DNA of 64,000 nucleotides from DASRDB01 sp035652815 (GCA_035652815.1 DASRDB010000006.1:227978-291977); one strand, 5' to 3'. Counted from the first letter of the stretch, positions 8,615 through 16,239 are shown. Program-made: numbers and translations. The notes: generated by a model from the sequence alone, not told the origin.

Positions 8615-10228
8615 GTGGCACATCTCACAGGAGGACAGGCCGTTGTCGCGGCCTTAGAGGCGCATGGAGTGAATACGATATTTGGCATTCCGGGGGTGCA
8701 TACGCTGCCTTTGTATGATGCCTTGCGCGATACCACAGGAATCCGCCATGTGTTGGGGAGGCATGAGCAGGGCGTGGGCTTCATGGCGGATGGCTATGCG
8801 CGCATCAGTGGAAAGGTTGGTGTGGCCTCGACAATTACAGGGCCAGGAGTGACCAATATTGCCACGCCAGTTGCGGATGCATATGCCGATTCGATTCCTC
8901 TGCTGGTGATTGCCTCATCTTTGCCTGCGGGTTCCAGAGGACGGGCGAAAGGCGAATTACATGAAATCAAGGATCAATTTGGGATGATGGAGGCGCTGTC
9001 GGGCTGGACGCGCAGGGTGGATTTTGTGGAGGAGATACCGGAAGCTATTCGCGACGCCTTCCGCGCTTTGCAGATGGGCCGACCGCGAGGCGCGTATATA
9101 GAGATACCGCTGGATGTGCTGGCGCAAAGAGCTGATGTGCAGATTATGGAGCCTGCACCGATTACCTTGCCGCAACCAACAGAGGCACAAATTACAGAGT
9201 TGGCGCAATTGTTGGGAGAGGCACGGCGTCCGTTGATTATCGCGGGCAGGGGCGTTACAGCTTCGGGGGCGAATGCGCAACTGGTGCGGCTTGCTGAGAG
9301 GCTGGGTGCGCCAGTATTACTGGATGATAAAAACCGGGATACATTGCCGACGGAACATCCATTAGTGATAGCATCGTCCGGCTATGGAGTGCCACGCGAA
9401 TTGAGGGCGCTGGTGAGCGATTCGGATGTGGTGCTGGTATTGGGAAGCAAGTTGAGCGAGGAGCGGACGGGACGGGGCAAACTGCATATACCGGGGAAGA
9501 TTGCGCAGGTTGATATCGACCCGGCTGAAATTGGAAGGCAGTATCCCGTTGCGTTGGGAATTGTTTCTGATGTGCGGTTGGCGCTTGATGCGTTGTTGGG
9601 AGCTTTGAAAGATAGCGATGGCGAGTGGGTTGCGCGAACGGAGGAAGTGAACCGCGTGCGAGAGGCATTGGCGGGATATGCGCAGCGAGCGTATGGGGAT
9701 GGACTGCCATTTCTGGATGCAGTGCGAGCGGGGTTGCCGGAGCATGGCATAGTGGTGGCGGATATGACGATGCTGGGCTATGCGAGTGGGGAATATTTTC
9801 CGGTCTATGCGCCGCGCACGTATATTCATCCATCGGAGTTGTGCGCGATTGGCTGTGGGTTGCCGCTTGCGTTGGGAGCGAAGGCGGCGGCACCAGAGCA
9901 GCCTGTGGTGGCGCTGTGCGGCGATGGCGGCTTTTTGCTGAATGCAGGCGAACTGGCAACGGCGGTGCAGGAGCAGCTTGACGTGGTGGTTGTGATTTTC
10001 AATGATGCGACGTATAGCGCCGTGAAGTTCGCGCAACGGCGGAGCTATGAGCGTCGATACATCGCTACTGATCTGGTTGCGCCTGATTACGTAGCGCTGG
10101 CGCAGGCCTTTGGCATACAGGGAGTGAAGACAAGCACGCCGGAAGAATTGCAGGCATGTCTACAAGAGGCAACCGGGCGTAGGGGTTCCACATTAATAGA
10201 GGTGCTGTTGCCGCCGAGGCAATGGTAG
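8615..10228 (+). CDS. ThDP-dependent enzyme, acetolactate synthase / 2-oxoacid decarboxylase family
   Basis: 537 aa, the standard three-domain length (PYR, central, PP). The cofactor-activating glutamate is present in GRHEQGVGFMADGYAR (Glu51 from the chosen start). The ThDP/Mg motif begins CGDGGFLLN at about 435 and ends with Asn near 463. The GTG at 8615 is preferred over a TTG at 8576 because an AAGGAG ribosome site ends eight bases before it and family similarity begins at AHLTGGQAVV. Anabolic acetolactate synthase is less likely because no regulatory subunit gene follows. Members resembling 5-guanidino-2-oxopentanoate decarboxylase or other 2-oxoacid decarboxylases fit as well. A methyltransferase gene follows after 13 bases. 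Confidence 0.88.
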   Translation: MAHLTGGQAVVAALEAHGVNTIFGIPGVHTLPLYDALRDTTGIRHVLGRHEQGVGFMADGYARISGKVGVASTITGPGVTNIATPVADAYADSIPLLVIASSLPAGSRGRAKGELHEIKDQFGMMEALSGWTRRVDFVEEIPEAIRDAFRALQMGRPRGAYIEIPLDVLAQRADVQIMEPAPITLPQPTEAQITELAQLLGEARRPLIIAGRGVTASGANAQLVRLAERLGAPVLLDDKNRDTLPTEHPLVIASSGYGVPRELRALVSDSDVVLVLGSKLSEERTGRGKLHIPGKIAQVDIDPAEIGRQYPVALGIVSDVRLALDALLGALKDSDGEWVARTEEVNRVREALAGYAQRAYGDGLPFLDAVRAGLPEHGIVVADMTMLGYASGEYFPVYAPRTYIHPSELCAIGCGLPLALGAKAAAPEQPVVALCGDGGFLLNAGELATAVQEQLDVVVVIFNDATYSAVKFAQRRSYERRYIATDLVAPDYVALAQAFGIQGVKTSTPEELQACLQEATGRRGSTLIEVLLPPRQW

Positions 10229-10241
10229 AGGATGTAGAAAA

Positions 10242-10775
10242 GTGAATCATAACGATCATGTGTTTCTATTGCGTAAGGGAGTCGAGGGCGCGGGAAAGGT
10301 CTGGGCCGATTTTGGTTCGGGGACAGGCGCGTTCACGCTGGCGCTGGCTGATCTAATAGGGCCGGGCGGGCAGATTTATTCGCTTGACAAAGATAGAGGA
10401 TCATTGCGCGAGCAGGAACGGGCGATGAGGAGTCGTTTTCCTGATGTGGCGGTAGAGTATATGAACGCGGATTTCACGCGACAGGTGAAGTTGCCGCCGT
10501 TGGATGGGATTGTGATGGCGAATTCGCTGCATTTTGTGCGCAACAAAGGGCCTGTCTTGCAACTGGGGCGCAGCTATCTGCGCCCCGGCGGGAGGCTGCT
10601 GATTGTTGAATACAGCACTGATCGCGGGAATATGTGGGTGCCGCATCCCTTTACTTATCAAAGTTGGGAACGATTGGCTGCTGAAAACGGCTTTACGGGT
10701 ACGCAGTTACTGGCGCGAGTTCCCAGCCGTTTCTTTGGTGAGATATACTCTGCCGTGAGTTTTTCGCCTGTTTGA
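10242..10775 (+). CDS. SAM-dependent class I methyltransferase
   Basis: 177 aa with the SAM-binding motif I WADFGSGTGAFTLALA (about 20-35), the acidic residue ending strand 2 (YSLDKD), and motif post-I/II around VEYMNADFT. The fold is of the UbiE/Methyltransf_25 type. It uses a GTG start at 10242, 13 bases after the ThDP-enzyme stop, so the two are probably co-transcribed. The substrate cannot be read from sequence. The promoter for the next locus begins 20 bases downstream. Confidence 0.85.
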   Translation: MNHNDHVFLLRKGVEGAGKVWADFGSGTGAFTLALADLIGPGGQIYSLDKDRGSLREQERAMRSRFPDVAVEYMNADFTRQVKLPPLDGIVMANSLHFVRNKGPVLQLGRSYLRPGGRLLIVEYSTDRGNMWVPHPFTYQSWERLAAENGFTGTQLLARVPSRFFGEIYSAVSFSPV

Positions 10776-10795
10776 AAAAATGGGCCAAAAAAGGC

Positions 10796-10825
10796 TTGAC
10801 AAGACGTGCCAGAATAGTGTACATA
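10796..10825 (+). promoter_or_regulatory. Sigma70-type promoter of the Ro/Y-RNA locus
   Basis: TTGACA (10796-10801) and TACATA (10820-10825) are separated by 18 bases. Transcription from about 10832 would cover the 72-aa gene, both structured RNAs and the Ro gene. Confidence 0.65.
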
Positions 10826-10920
10826 TATAGCTGTGAATGTTATTGACAAATAACAAAGTGTTTGAGATCTGTAAACCTCAATACAGCTAAAGAAAAAAGC
10901 CGGGAAAGGAGGCATAGCCG

Positions 10921-11139
10921 ATGACACAGTTGTTACAGCGCGCCCTACATGTACGCTTTGATGGACGGAGCGAAGAGTTGACGCTGGCTATGCTTGGATT
11001 GCAGAGTGACGCTACTGATGCGCAGATACTGCGTTCGGTAGAAGGACACTTCGATCTCCCGGCACACTACCTCGATAACCATGTCGTGGTTCGCACCAGC
11101 CAGGCGATCATTGTACGTCCAGAGGCCATCTACGGGTAA
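10921..11139 (+). CDS. 72-aa small protein, possible ubiquitin-like modifier
   Basis: 72 aa preceded by a strong GGAAAGGAGG ribosome site. The predicted order is strand (ALHVRFDG), strand (SEELTLAML), helix (TDAQILRSVEGHF), strand (NHVVVRTS), strand (AIIVRPEAIYG), compatible with a small beta-grasp fold, and the protein ends in a bare Gly after a hydrophobic strand. Ubiquitin-like proteins activated by E1/ThiF enzymes end in glycine, and a ThiF-family gene lies 6 kb downstream. No homology was tested, so this function is inference. It lies directly upstream of the first structured RNA (about 10 bases) and is probably transcribed with it and the Ro gene. Alternatively it may be a small RNA-binding partner of the Ro particle. 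Confidence 0.7.
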   Translation: MTQLLQRALHVRFDGRSEELTLAMLGLQSDATDAQILRSVEGHFDLPAHYLDNHVVVRTSQAIIVRPEAIYG

Positions 11140-11148
11140 ATTTTTTGT

Positions 11149-11285
11149 CTGCCCTGTACTCTAACGGAGCGAGCTTACAAACGTTGCTCAATTGGTAGAG
11201 CATCAGCCTCAAAAGCTGATGGTTACAGGTTCGAGTCCTGTCGTCCATCCCGAAAGGGATAGCTCACTTGACTTGTACAGGGCAG
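11149..11285 (+). ncRNA. Y RNA-like (YrlA-type) RNA 1 with tRNA-like module
   Basis: An 11-bp closing helix joins 11149-11159 to 11275-11285. Inside lie a conserved 5' strand (CTCTAAC...CGAGCTTACAAAC, 11159-11182) and 3' GACTTG (11270-11275), then GAGCT/AGCTC (11171-11175/11261-11265). The core is a tRNA body in normal order: D arm 11186-11201, anticodon arm 11203-11219 (loop CTCAAAA), five-base variable region, T arm 11225-11241 (loop TTCGAGT). A GAAA-capped hairpin follows (11247-11260). The acceptor helix is reduced to three pairs (11181-11183/11242-11244) and there is no CCA end, so it is not a working tRNA. Bacterial Y RNAs of the YrlA class are known to combine a Ro-binding helix with a tRNA mimic, and the Ro-type gene follows downstream. 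The ends are estimated. Confidence 0.8.
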
Positions 11286-11306
11286 GCTTGAGATAAAACT
11301 TCTTAT

Positions 11307-11472
11307 TTCAGGCCGGACCGCGCTCTAACTGAACGAGCTTACAAACATTTTCGATTGTGGATCGGAAGGTTGCGGGTTCGAATCCCGTCGGGGGCGTTTT
11401 TATGCCCCCGTAGCTCAATGGTAGAGCATCTTTGTTTTAAATGCCCTTTCGACTTGCGCGTTCCGGCCTGAA
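11307..11472 (+). ncRNA. Y RNA-like (YrlA-type) RNA 2 with circularly permuted tRNA-like module
   Basis: A 16-bp closing helix with one mismatch joins 11307-11323 to 11456-11472. The same 24-base 5' box as in RNA 1 (22 of 24 identical) begins at the last helix base, 11323, and 3' GACTTG ends at its partner, 11456. ACAAA/TTTGT (11341-11345/11431-11435) continue the stem. Within lie a seven-pair hairpin (11349-11367), a T arm (11372-11388, loop TTCGAAT), a seven-pair acceptor-like helix CGGGGGC/GCCCCCG closed by an eight-base loop (11389-11410), then TA and a D arm (11413-11427). The tRNA parts are thus circularly permuted and opened at the anticodon side. ATAAAACT follows the helix by about seven bases, as it does RNA 1. 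Confidence 0.8.
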
Positions 11473-11503
11473 TGCCATATAAAACTGCGAGGATGGTGCT
11501 TCA

Positions 11504-12961
11504 ATGACGCAGACACACGAGCAGGACGTGCGCGTCCAGATTCTCAATTCCTTCCTTACTACTCCGCACCGCAAACTGGAAGAGCTTGCTCTGCTGCATA
11601 CCAGCGCCCTGGAGAGCGACCCGCTTTTCTATGGACATCTCGCGCCCTGGTACTTTGAAAAGGGCGAGGTGCGCGATCACAAGATACTCTTCGTTGCGCA
11701 CCTGGCGACAAGCGATTTTTCTGAGTTCCGTGAGGCGGCCTGGGCGTTGCTCCAGCAGCTTGCGCCGTATGAGGTGGCGCGTGTGCTGGATCATGCGAAG
11801 CGCGTGGTGGGAAAGGCTCCGCGTTCGCTCAAGAGCGCCATCGCGCACTACCTGGAGACACGCGAGCAGAACCCCAGGCAGTTCGACGGAGCAGCCATGC
11901 GCGCTCGCAATGACCTGAAGCACCTGTATGCCAGCCTGCGCTTGAAGCCGGGGCCACGCGCTCAGGCCATTCTCTTCGACGAGCAGCCGCCTGCTGATAG
12001 CCCATTGGCAGCGCTCAAGCAACTGGCGAAGGCGGAGAGCGCCGAGGAGCAGGCGCGCATCATCCTGGACAACCGCATTCCCTATACGACGGCGGTTGGC
12101 GCGGTCCGGCATATGACGCCTGCGCTGCTGGTGGCACTGATTAACGCCATGTCGCCGCAGGAGGTCATCAACAACATGTCCGCGCTCAAGCGGCGCGGCG
12201 CGATGGACAATGCCGAGGTCAAGGCGCTGATCGAGTCTAAGCTGGAACAGGCGAAAGGCGATAAGCGTGTCTCTACCATGAAGGCGAAGAAGGCCGCAGA
12301 AGTCGCGCAGTTGGACGCGGAGACCGAGCGCAAGCTTACCGAAGTGACCGACCAGCGTGTGGCCGACAAGGTGGAGATCCGGCGTTCGACTGCCCTTTTC
12401 GTAGATAAAAGCGGTTCGATGACCCAGGCTATCGAAGTGGCGAAGCAGCTTGCCGCTCTGATTAGCGCTGTTACGACTGCCAATTTCTACGTGTATGCCT
12501 TCGACACGGCTGCCTTTGAAATTCAGGCATCGGTTCCGGCGGGGAAGCGTCCGGCGCTTAGCGACTGGGAGCAAGCTTTCAGGTTTGTGCGCGCCGACGG
12601 CGGCACCAGCATCGGATGTGCTTTGATTAAGCTTTTAAAAGACAATACTTATGTCGAGCAAATAGTCATTGTCACCGACGAAGGGGAAAATACGGCTCCT
12701 TACCTGCGTAATGCATGGAAAGAATACACAAATATTATGAACATTGCTCCCACAATAATCATTGTGCAGGTGGGAGGTTCATATGATCGTTTTGCAATCG
12801 GATTACGGGAAAAAGGCATTGAAGTGATGCGTTACCAGTTTAAGGAGGATTACTACTCGTTGCCTAACATTTTAAATCTTCTGGTTATGTCAACGAAAAG
12901 CGAACTGGTGGACTTTATCATGCAGTACAATTTACCTACGCGCCTAAAGACAGCAACGTAG
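11504..12961 (+). CDS. rsr: Ro60/Rsr-type TROVE-VWA RNA-binding protein
   Basis: 485 aa. The N-terminal ~290 residues are helical with a TROVE-like stretch (IPYTTAVGAVRHMTPALLVA, then INAMSPQEVINNMSALKR, about 191-228). The C-terminal VWA domain has the metal site DKSGSM (about 301-306), DGGTS (near 364) and TDEGE (near 391). Ro proteins form a HEAT-repeat ring that binds Y RNAs and misfolded RNAs and act in RNA quality control and stress survival. Two Y RNA-like genes lie just upstream. The start ATG has a GAGGATG site. From about 12610 the gene is much richer in A+T than before, although the frame is intact, suggesting the last ~115 codons were exchanged. It ends 36 bases from a convergent homing endonuclease gene. 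Confidence 0.85.
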   Translation: MTQTHEQDVRVQILNSFLTTPHRKLEELALLHTSALESDPLFYGHLAPWYFEKGEVRDHKILFVAHLATSDFSEFREAAWALLQQLAPYEVARVLDHAKRVVGKAPRSLKSAIAHYLETREQNPRQFDGAAMRARNDLKHLYASLRLKPGPRAQAILFDEQPPADSPLAALKQLAKAESAEEQARIILDNRIPYTTAVGAVRHMTPALLVALINAMSPQEVINNMSALKRRGAMDNAEVKALIESKLEQAKGDKRVSTMKAKKAAEVAQLDAETERKLTEVTDQRVADKVEIRRSTALFVDKSGSMTQAIEVAKQLAALISAVTTANFYVYAFDTAAFEIQASVPAGKRPALSDWEQAFRFVRADGGTSIGCALIKLLKDNTYVEQIVIVTDEGENTAPYLRNAWKEYTNIMNIAPTIIIVQVGGSYDRFAIGLREKGIEVMRYQFKEDYYSLPNILNLLVMSTKSELVDFIMQYNLPTRLKTAT

Positions 12962-12997
12962 ACAACATTCAGAGGGAGTTCCTTTAAGAAGTCATAT

Positions 12998-14137
12998 CTA
13001 AAGGGACTCTCCACACAGTTTACAGGCCAGGATATATTTACGGTCAAGGTAAACAGTCGCGCCACTATAGAGTACTCGTAGTACGGCACATGCTAGTAAT
13101 CTACCATTATATTCTCTTTTAAAAATTCGGTCAGTTGGTTTAATGCTAGCTCTAGACTGCACATGTTGACTAATAAAATCTGAAAAACCACTGACAATTG
13201 CTTGGTTGCCACATAGACCAACACTATATTTGCGCTTTAGTAGCCCGGTGCAACTGATCCAGCCATCGCCATCGAAGATACCGCGCCAGTAGGCTGCCAG
13301 GAATGCTTTGGGTATATATTCGCAAGGGCGCACCGTGAAAGTCTTGTTCTGTGATAAGCCAAGTTGATTTAAAGCTCTCACCAATTTGATAGAAAAGATC
13401 CTGATTGTAGCCTGGGAACAAACTGTACCGTTGGAGGCAGTAACGTCTCTGAAACCAATGGGATACTGTGCATCTAATGAGGCTCTGAATTTATACAGAT
13501 GTTCTGCATCGCCTATCTGTAGGTGAATTCCCACACTTTTAGATTGAATAAAACCGTCTGCTGTTAAGAAACCTAACCAGTATGCTTTATCTTCAGAATC
13601 AATATAATCGAAAAAACTTTCATCTACAGTATAATGACGAAGTGCTTCCGCTGCGGTTCTGACTGTAATTCCTCGCTGTCTTAATATGTTTATACAGGTA
13701 GATCTAGAGTAGCCAAACAGCGAAGCAGCATCCTCTGCCGTAGCACCATTTCTGTAAGCTTCGACTATCGCATCTGCATGCTCGCGAGGAACGCTTCGAG
13801 CTTCTCCTGAATTTCTATGCGCAATTCCTCTCCGACTTAGAATATTGAAACAAGTAACATTAGAGTAGCCAAATTGCGCTGCAGCCTCTTTTGCCGTGGC
13901 ACCTTCAAGGTAGGCTGCCACTATTGCATCCTCAACGTCTTTTGGAACTCGACGTGCTTGTGCTGATATTCGTCCTGCATCTGATGCACTTCGCTTTGTA
14001 ATTCCTCGTCGTCGCAGTACATTTGCACATGTTAGCTTATAATAACCAAACAAAGCAGCGGCCTCTTCTTGAGTGGCTCCATTTAAATATGCCTCGATCA
14101 TGGCGTCTTCATGTTCCTTCGGTATCCTACGTGTCAT
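12998..14137 (-). CDS. LAGLIDADG homing endonuclease with three N-terminal HTH repeats
   Basis: 379 aa. Two LAGLIDADG motifs, YWLGFLTADGF (186-196) and YWRGIFDGDGW (283-293), each with the catalytic acidic residue, mark a single-chain homing endonuclease that cuts a long DNA site. The first 160 residues contain three repeats of about 50 residues (3-49, 62-107, 115-160), each with a helix-turn-helix of the form IxxAYxxGATxxxAAxxFGY...RRGI. They probably add DNA-binding specificity. It is more A+T-rich than its neighbours and lies in opposite orientation inside the Ro/VWA/ThiF locus, so it is probably mobile. No intron or intein boundaries are visible. It may be active, as both motifs are intact. 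Confidence 0.88.
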   Translation of the reverse strand: MTRRIPKEHEDAMIEAYLNGATQEEAAALFGYYKLTCANVLRRRGITKRSASDAGRISAQARRVPKDVEDAIVAAYLEGATAKEAAAQFGYSNVTCFNILSRRGIAHRNSGEARSVPREHADAIVEAYRNGATAEDAASLFGYSRSTCINILRQRGITVRTAAEALRHYTVDESFFDYIDSEDKAYWLGFLTADGFIQSKSVGIHLQIGDAEHLYKFRASLDAQYPIGFRDVTASNGTVCSQATIRIFSIKLVRALNQLGLSQNKTFTVRPCEYIPKAFLAAYWRGIFDGDGWISCTGLLKRKYSVGLCGNQAIVSGFSDFISQHVQSRASIKPTDRIFKREYNGRLLACAVLRVLYSGATVYLDRKYILACKLCGESL

Positions 14138-14170
14138 GATAATAGCTCCTTATGTTGAAATAGCTCTGCA

Positions 14171-14213
14171 TTGCATCTCAGCGATTAGAGTGTATCTAGT
14201 TGCTGAGATGCAA
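14171..14213. repeat. 12-bp inverted repeat upstream of the endonuclease gene
   Basis: TTGCATCTCAGC (14171-14182) and GCTGAGATGCAA (14202-14213) are perfect arms with a 19-base spacer. The repeat lies between the end of the 190-aa gene and the start of the endonuclease gene, so it may be a terminator of the first or an operator of the second. Confidence 0.6.
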
Positions 14214-14281
14214 GTACAAAACCCTATCTTTTGGGTAGTCAGCGCAAACAGTTATTGTCCATCCGGTTCCTGGACGGAATG

Positions 14282-14854
14282 CTAACTACAATCCTCAAGC
14301 CATTTCTGACGTTCTGTTTCCCACTGTTGCCGTTCTGCAAGTGAAGCAGGGAAAAGTTGTCCGCTCAGTTCTCCGAGCAGGCACCCTATGGAGTAATACC
14401 ATGTGCTTTCTTCGTCGCAGAACTCGAGCGACTCGCGGGCAAGTTCACGCAGCCGTTCGATCAGACTTTCATCGGTGATTCTAGTCTCCTTGGGAGATGC
14501 TTCGCAGAAGTAGTATTCGCGACCAACTCTGTAGCCTCGCGCAGCTTCCTGGTTCTGGAAGGTGGCCAATGAAGTAGCATCTGGCCTTAGCTCCTCTGTT
14601 TGTGGCGATAGGATGCTGCCATGAAGCATGCCAATGTAAAACCCAATGCGAGGTAGGAGGTGATCATGTCGCCCATCAAAGTAGCTATTTGCCGTGTCCC
14701 ACAAGAGGTTGTTGACAAGGTAGCTATCAGGTAAAGGACCTGTTTCTTGTCTTTCGCCATACATGCTTTGACAGAGACCCTGCTCATACTGATAGGCGAA
14801 CTCGGCACTACAGATGTCGATGAGAGGGATAATACGGAGATGTCTGGTTGCCAT
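14282..14854 (-). CDS. Conserved-looking hypothetical protein, 190 aa
   Basis: 190 aa, soluble, acidic and rich in aromatic residues. The chosen start (MATRHLRIIPL) follows an AGGAGAAC ribosome site six bases away, and an upstream in-frame ATG lacks this. No catalytic motif or family is recognised, and the predicted structure is mostly helical. It stands alone on the minus strand between the endonuclease and the HTH gene, and its composition resembles the A+T-rich accessory stretch around it. It may have arrived with the endonuclease or belong to the Ro locus; the sequence does not decide this. Confidence 0.6.
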   Translation of the reverse strand: MATRHLRIIPLIDICSAEFAYQYEQGLCQSMYGERQETGPLPDSYLVNNLLWDTANSYFDGRHDHLLPRIGFYIGMLHGSILSPQTEELRPDATSLATFQNQEAARGYRVGREYYFCEASPKETRITDESLIERLRELARESLEFCDEESTWYYSIGCLLGELSGQLFPASLAERQQWETERQKWLEDCS

Positions 14855-15145
14855 AAAGTAGTTCTCCTTTTCGCTTGACACCCGACTCCTATGTGCTTAT
14901 CATGCATCACAGAGCGTCTAGAGGGATATACATACTAGCCAGTCTCTCCGTTGGTCCGCGTCTATCAAAGGCAGACCAACTCTCTACAATACGCATTCCA
15001 AAGCGCACTACCATTCTGTATTTTAAGGTATTTCTATGTATGAGGAGATCACTGTATGTATCTATGAGTAATTATAGCCAATGTTCGTGAATTTTTCAAT
15101 ACTATTGAGAAGATATGTGAATTTCCATGATAAATAAGTGTTTTG

Positions 15146-15172
15146 TTGACCATTATGATACAATGATCATAA
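15146..15172 (+). promoter_or_regulatory. Possible promoter/operator of the HTH gene
   Basis: The A+T-rich gap 14855-15189 holds TTGACC (15146-15151) overlapping an inverted repeat TTATGAT/ATCATAA (15153-15159/15166-15172), 18 bases before the HTH start. The -10 is weak. The palindrome could be the binding site of the HTH protein itself. I see nothing else in this gap. Confidence 0.35.
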
Positions 15173-15189
15173 ACTAGGGGAACTGGCCT

Positions 15190-15399
15190 ATGAACGAGAA
15201 TGATGAGGTACTACTCTCTGTAGAGCAGGTAGCAAAAAGGCTCGGTGTACATAAAAGAACCGTCTTGAATTGGATACATTCCGGTGAACTGGTAGCTTTC
15301 GACCTGGGCAAGGGCTTCAAAGTGAGCAAGAGCGATCTTGAAGACTTCATGAGACGCAGGCGTACAGATCAGCGAGGCCGCAGCGATGGGGATGAATAA
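15190..15399 (+). CDS. Excisionase/MerR-type helix-turn-helix protein
   Basis: 69 aa. It matches the small HTH_17/excisionase pattern LLSVEQVAKRLGVHKRTV followed by NWIHSGELVAFDLGKGFKVS, where the helix-turn-helix is followed by a beta wing, and it ends in a basic tail (RRRRTDQRGR). Such proteins bind DNA as small regulators or recombination factors. It precedes the VWA-unknown-ThiF operon by 57 bases and is probably transcribed with it, so local regulation is more likely than phage excision, since no integrase is present. A GGGGAACTGG site lies before the ATG. Confidence 0.85.
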   Translation: MNENDEVLLSVEQVAKRLGVHKRTVLNWIHSGELVAFDLGKGFKVSKSDLEDFMRRRRTDQRGRSDGDE

Positions 15400-15456
15400 C
15401 ATAATCTTGAATTACGAACTGCCCAGGCGGCCAGCACAACCTGTAGGAGTGCCACA

Positions 15457-16239
15457 ATGAAGAAGAGGGACTTGATTAACCAGGTTGACCTTGCTTTTGT
15501 TGTGGACACGACTGGCAGCATGGGGCATTTGATCACGGCGGCGCAGAATCAGATGGTTTCTATGCTGGAAGGGCTGAGCCAGGCGGCGGAGATAGACTTG
15601 CGGTTGGGGGTGGTCGAGTATCGCGACCATCCCCCGCAGGATAAAATGGTTTACAAGGTATATGCGTTTGCGCGAGATTTGCAGCATGCGCAGAAAAATA
15701 TACGTGGCCTTGCCGCAGATGGTGGCGGTGACATGCCGGAAGCGGTTTTTGATGGCATTGTCGCCGCCATCAACGAGTTGGAGTGGCGACGGCATGCGCG
15801 GCGTTTGCTGGTGCTGGTTGGGGATGCGCCGCCGCATGGAGTTGGCGCGCAAGGAGATCACTTTGGGAATGGCTGCCCCTGTGGAGAGACGATTGAGAGC
15901 GTAACGCGCCGCGCTGAGGAAAAGTGCATTACGATTCACGCGCTTGGTTTAACAAAGGATGTACAGGAGTCATTTGAGCAGATTAGCGCGATGACCGGAG
16001 GGCAGTTCTTTCCCTCGCAGCAGGCTCAGAAGGCTATCGAGCATCTGGCGACGCTGCTGAAAAGCGAGTTCAGCGACCTGGAACTGGACCGGGCTGTACT
16101 GAAAGCATGGCAGGAGCAGCCGGATATAACGATAGATGAACTTGTAGAACTGACGCAGCGCAATCGACACGCCGTTTCAAATGCGATGGTGCGCTTGCTG
16201 TCGCGTGAATTGATAGAGGTACCGGTTACACCAGCATGA
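15457..16239 (+). CDS. VWA-domain protein with C-terminal winged helix
   Basis: 260 aa. The VWA domain covers about residues 8-200, with a metal-ion-dependent adhesion site beginning DTTGSM (17-22), plus DGGGDMPEA (about 88-96) and VGDAPPHG in the expected places. Residues 216-255 (DITIDELVELTQRNRHAV) look like a winged helix, suggesting a link to DNA or RNA. It overlaps the next gene by four bases (ATGA), so translation is coupled, and the next two genes are an unknown and a ThiF-like enzyme. VWA domains usually scaffold protein complexes, and this one probably works with the two genes behind it. The relation to the Ro VWA protein is only domain-level. Confidence 0.88.
   Translation: MKKRDLINQVDLAFVVDTTGSMGHLITAAQNQMVSMLEGLSQAAEIDLRLGVVEYRDHPPQDKMVYKVYAFARDLQHAQKNIRGLAADGGGDMPEAVFDGIVAAINELEWRRHARRLLVLVGDAPPHGVGAQGDHFGNGCPCGETIESVTRRAEEKCITIHALGLTKDVQESFEQISAMTGGQFFPSQQAQKAIEHLATLLKSEFSDLELDRAVLKAWQEQPDITIDELVELTQRNRHAVSNAMVRLLSRELIEVPVTPA

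Noticed and set aside
11177..11250. A normal tRNA-Leu (CAA) gene
   Set aside because: The D, anticodon and T arms are canonical, but the acceptor stem has only three pairs, the variable region is five bases although tRNA-Leu needs a long variable arm, and the whole is enclosed in another helix. It is better explained as a tRNA mimic.
11501..12574. 357-codon frame opposite the Ro gene
   Set aside because: Basic, low-complexity translation typical of an antisense shadow; it ends where the GC-rich part of the Ro gene ends.
11504..12961. Intein or intron inside the Ro gene
   Set aside because: The Ro frame is continuous with all VWA motifs in order, and the endonuclease is on the opposite strand outside the gene. 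No splice-junction motifs.
12998..15399. Prophage or integrative element
   Set aside because: Only an endonuclease and a small excisionase-like HTH protein are present; no integrase, structural genes or attachment repeats were seen.
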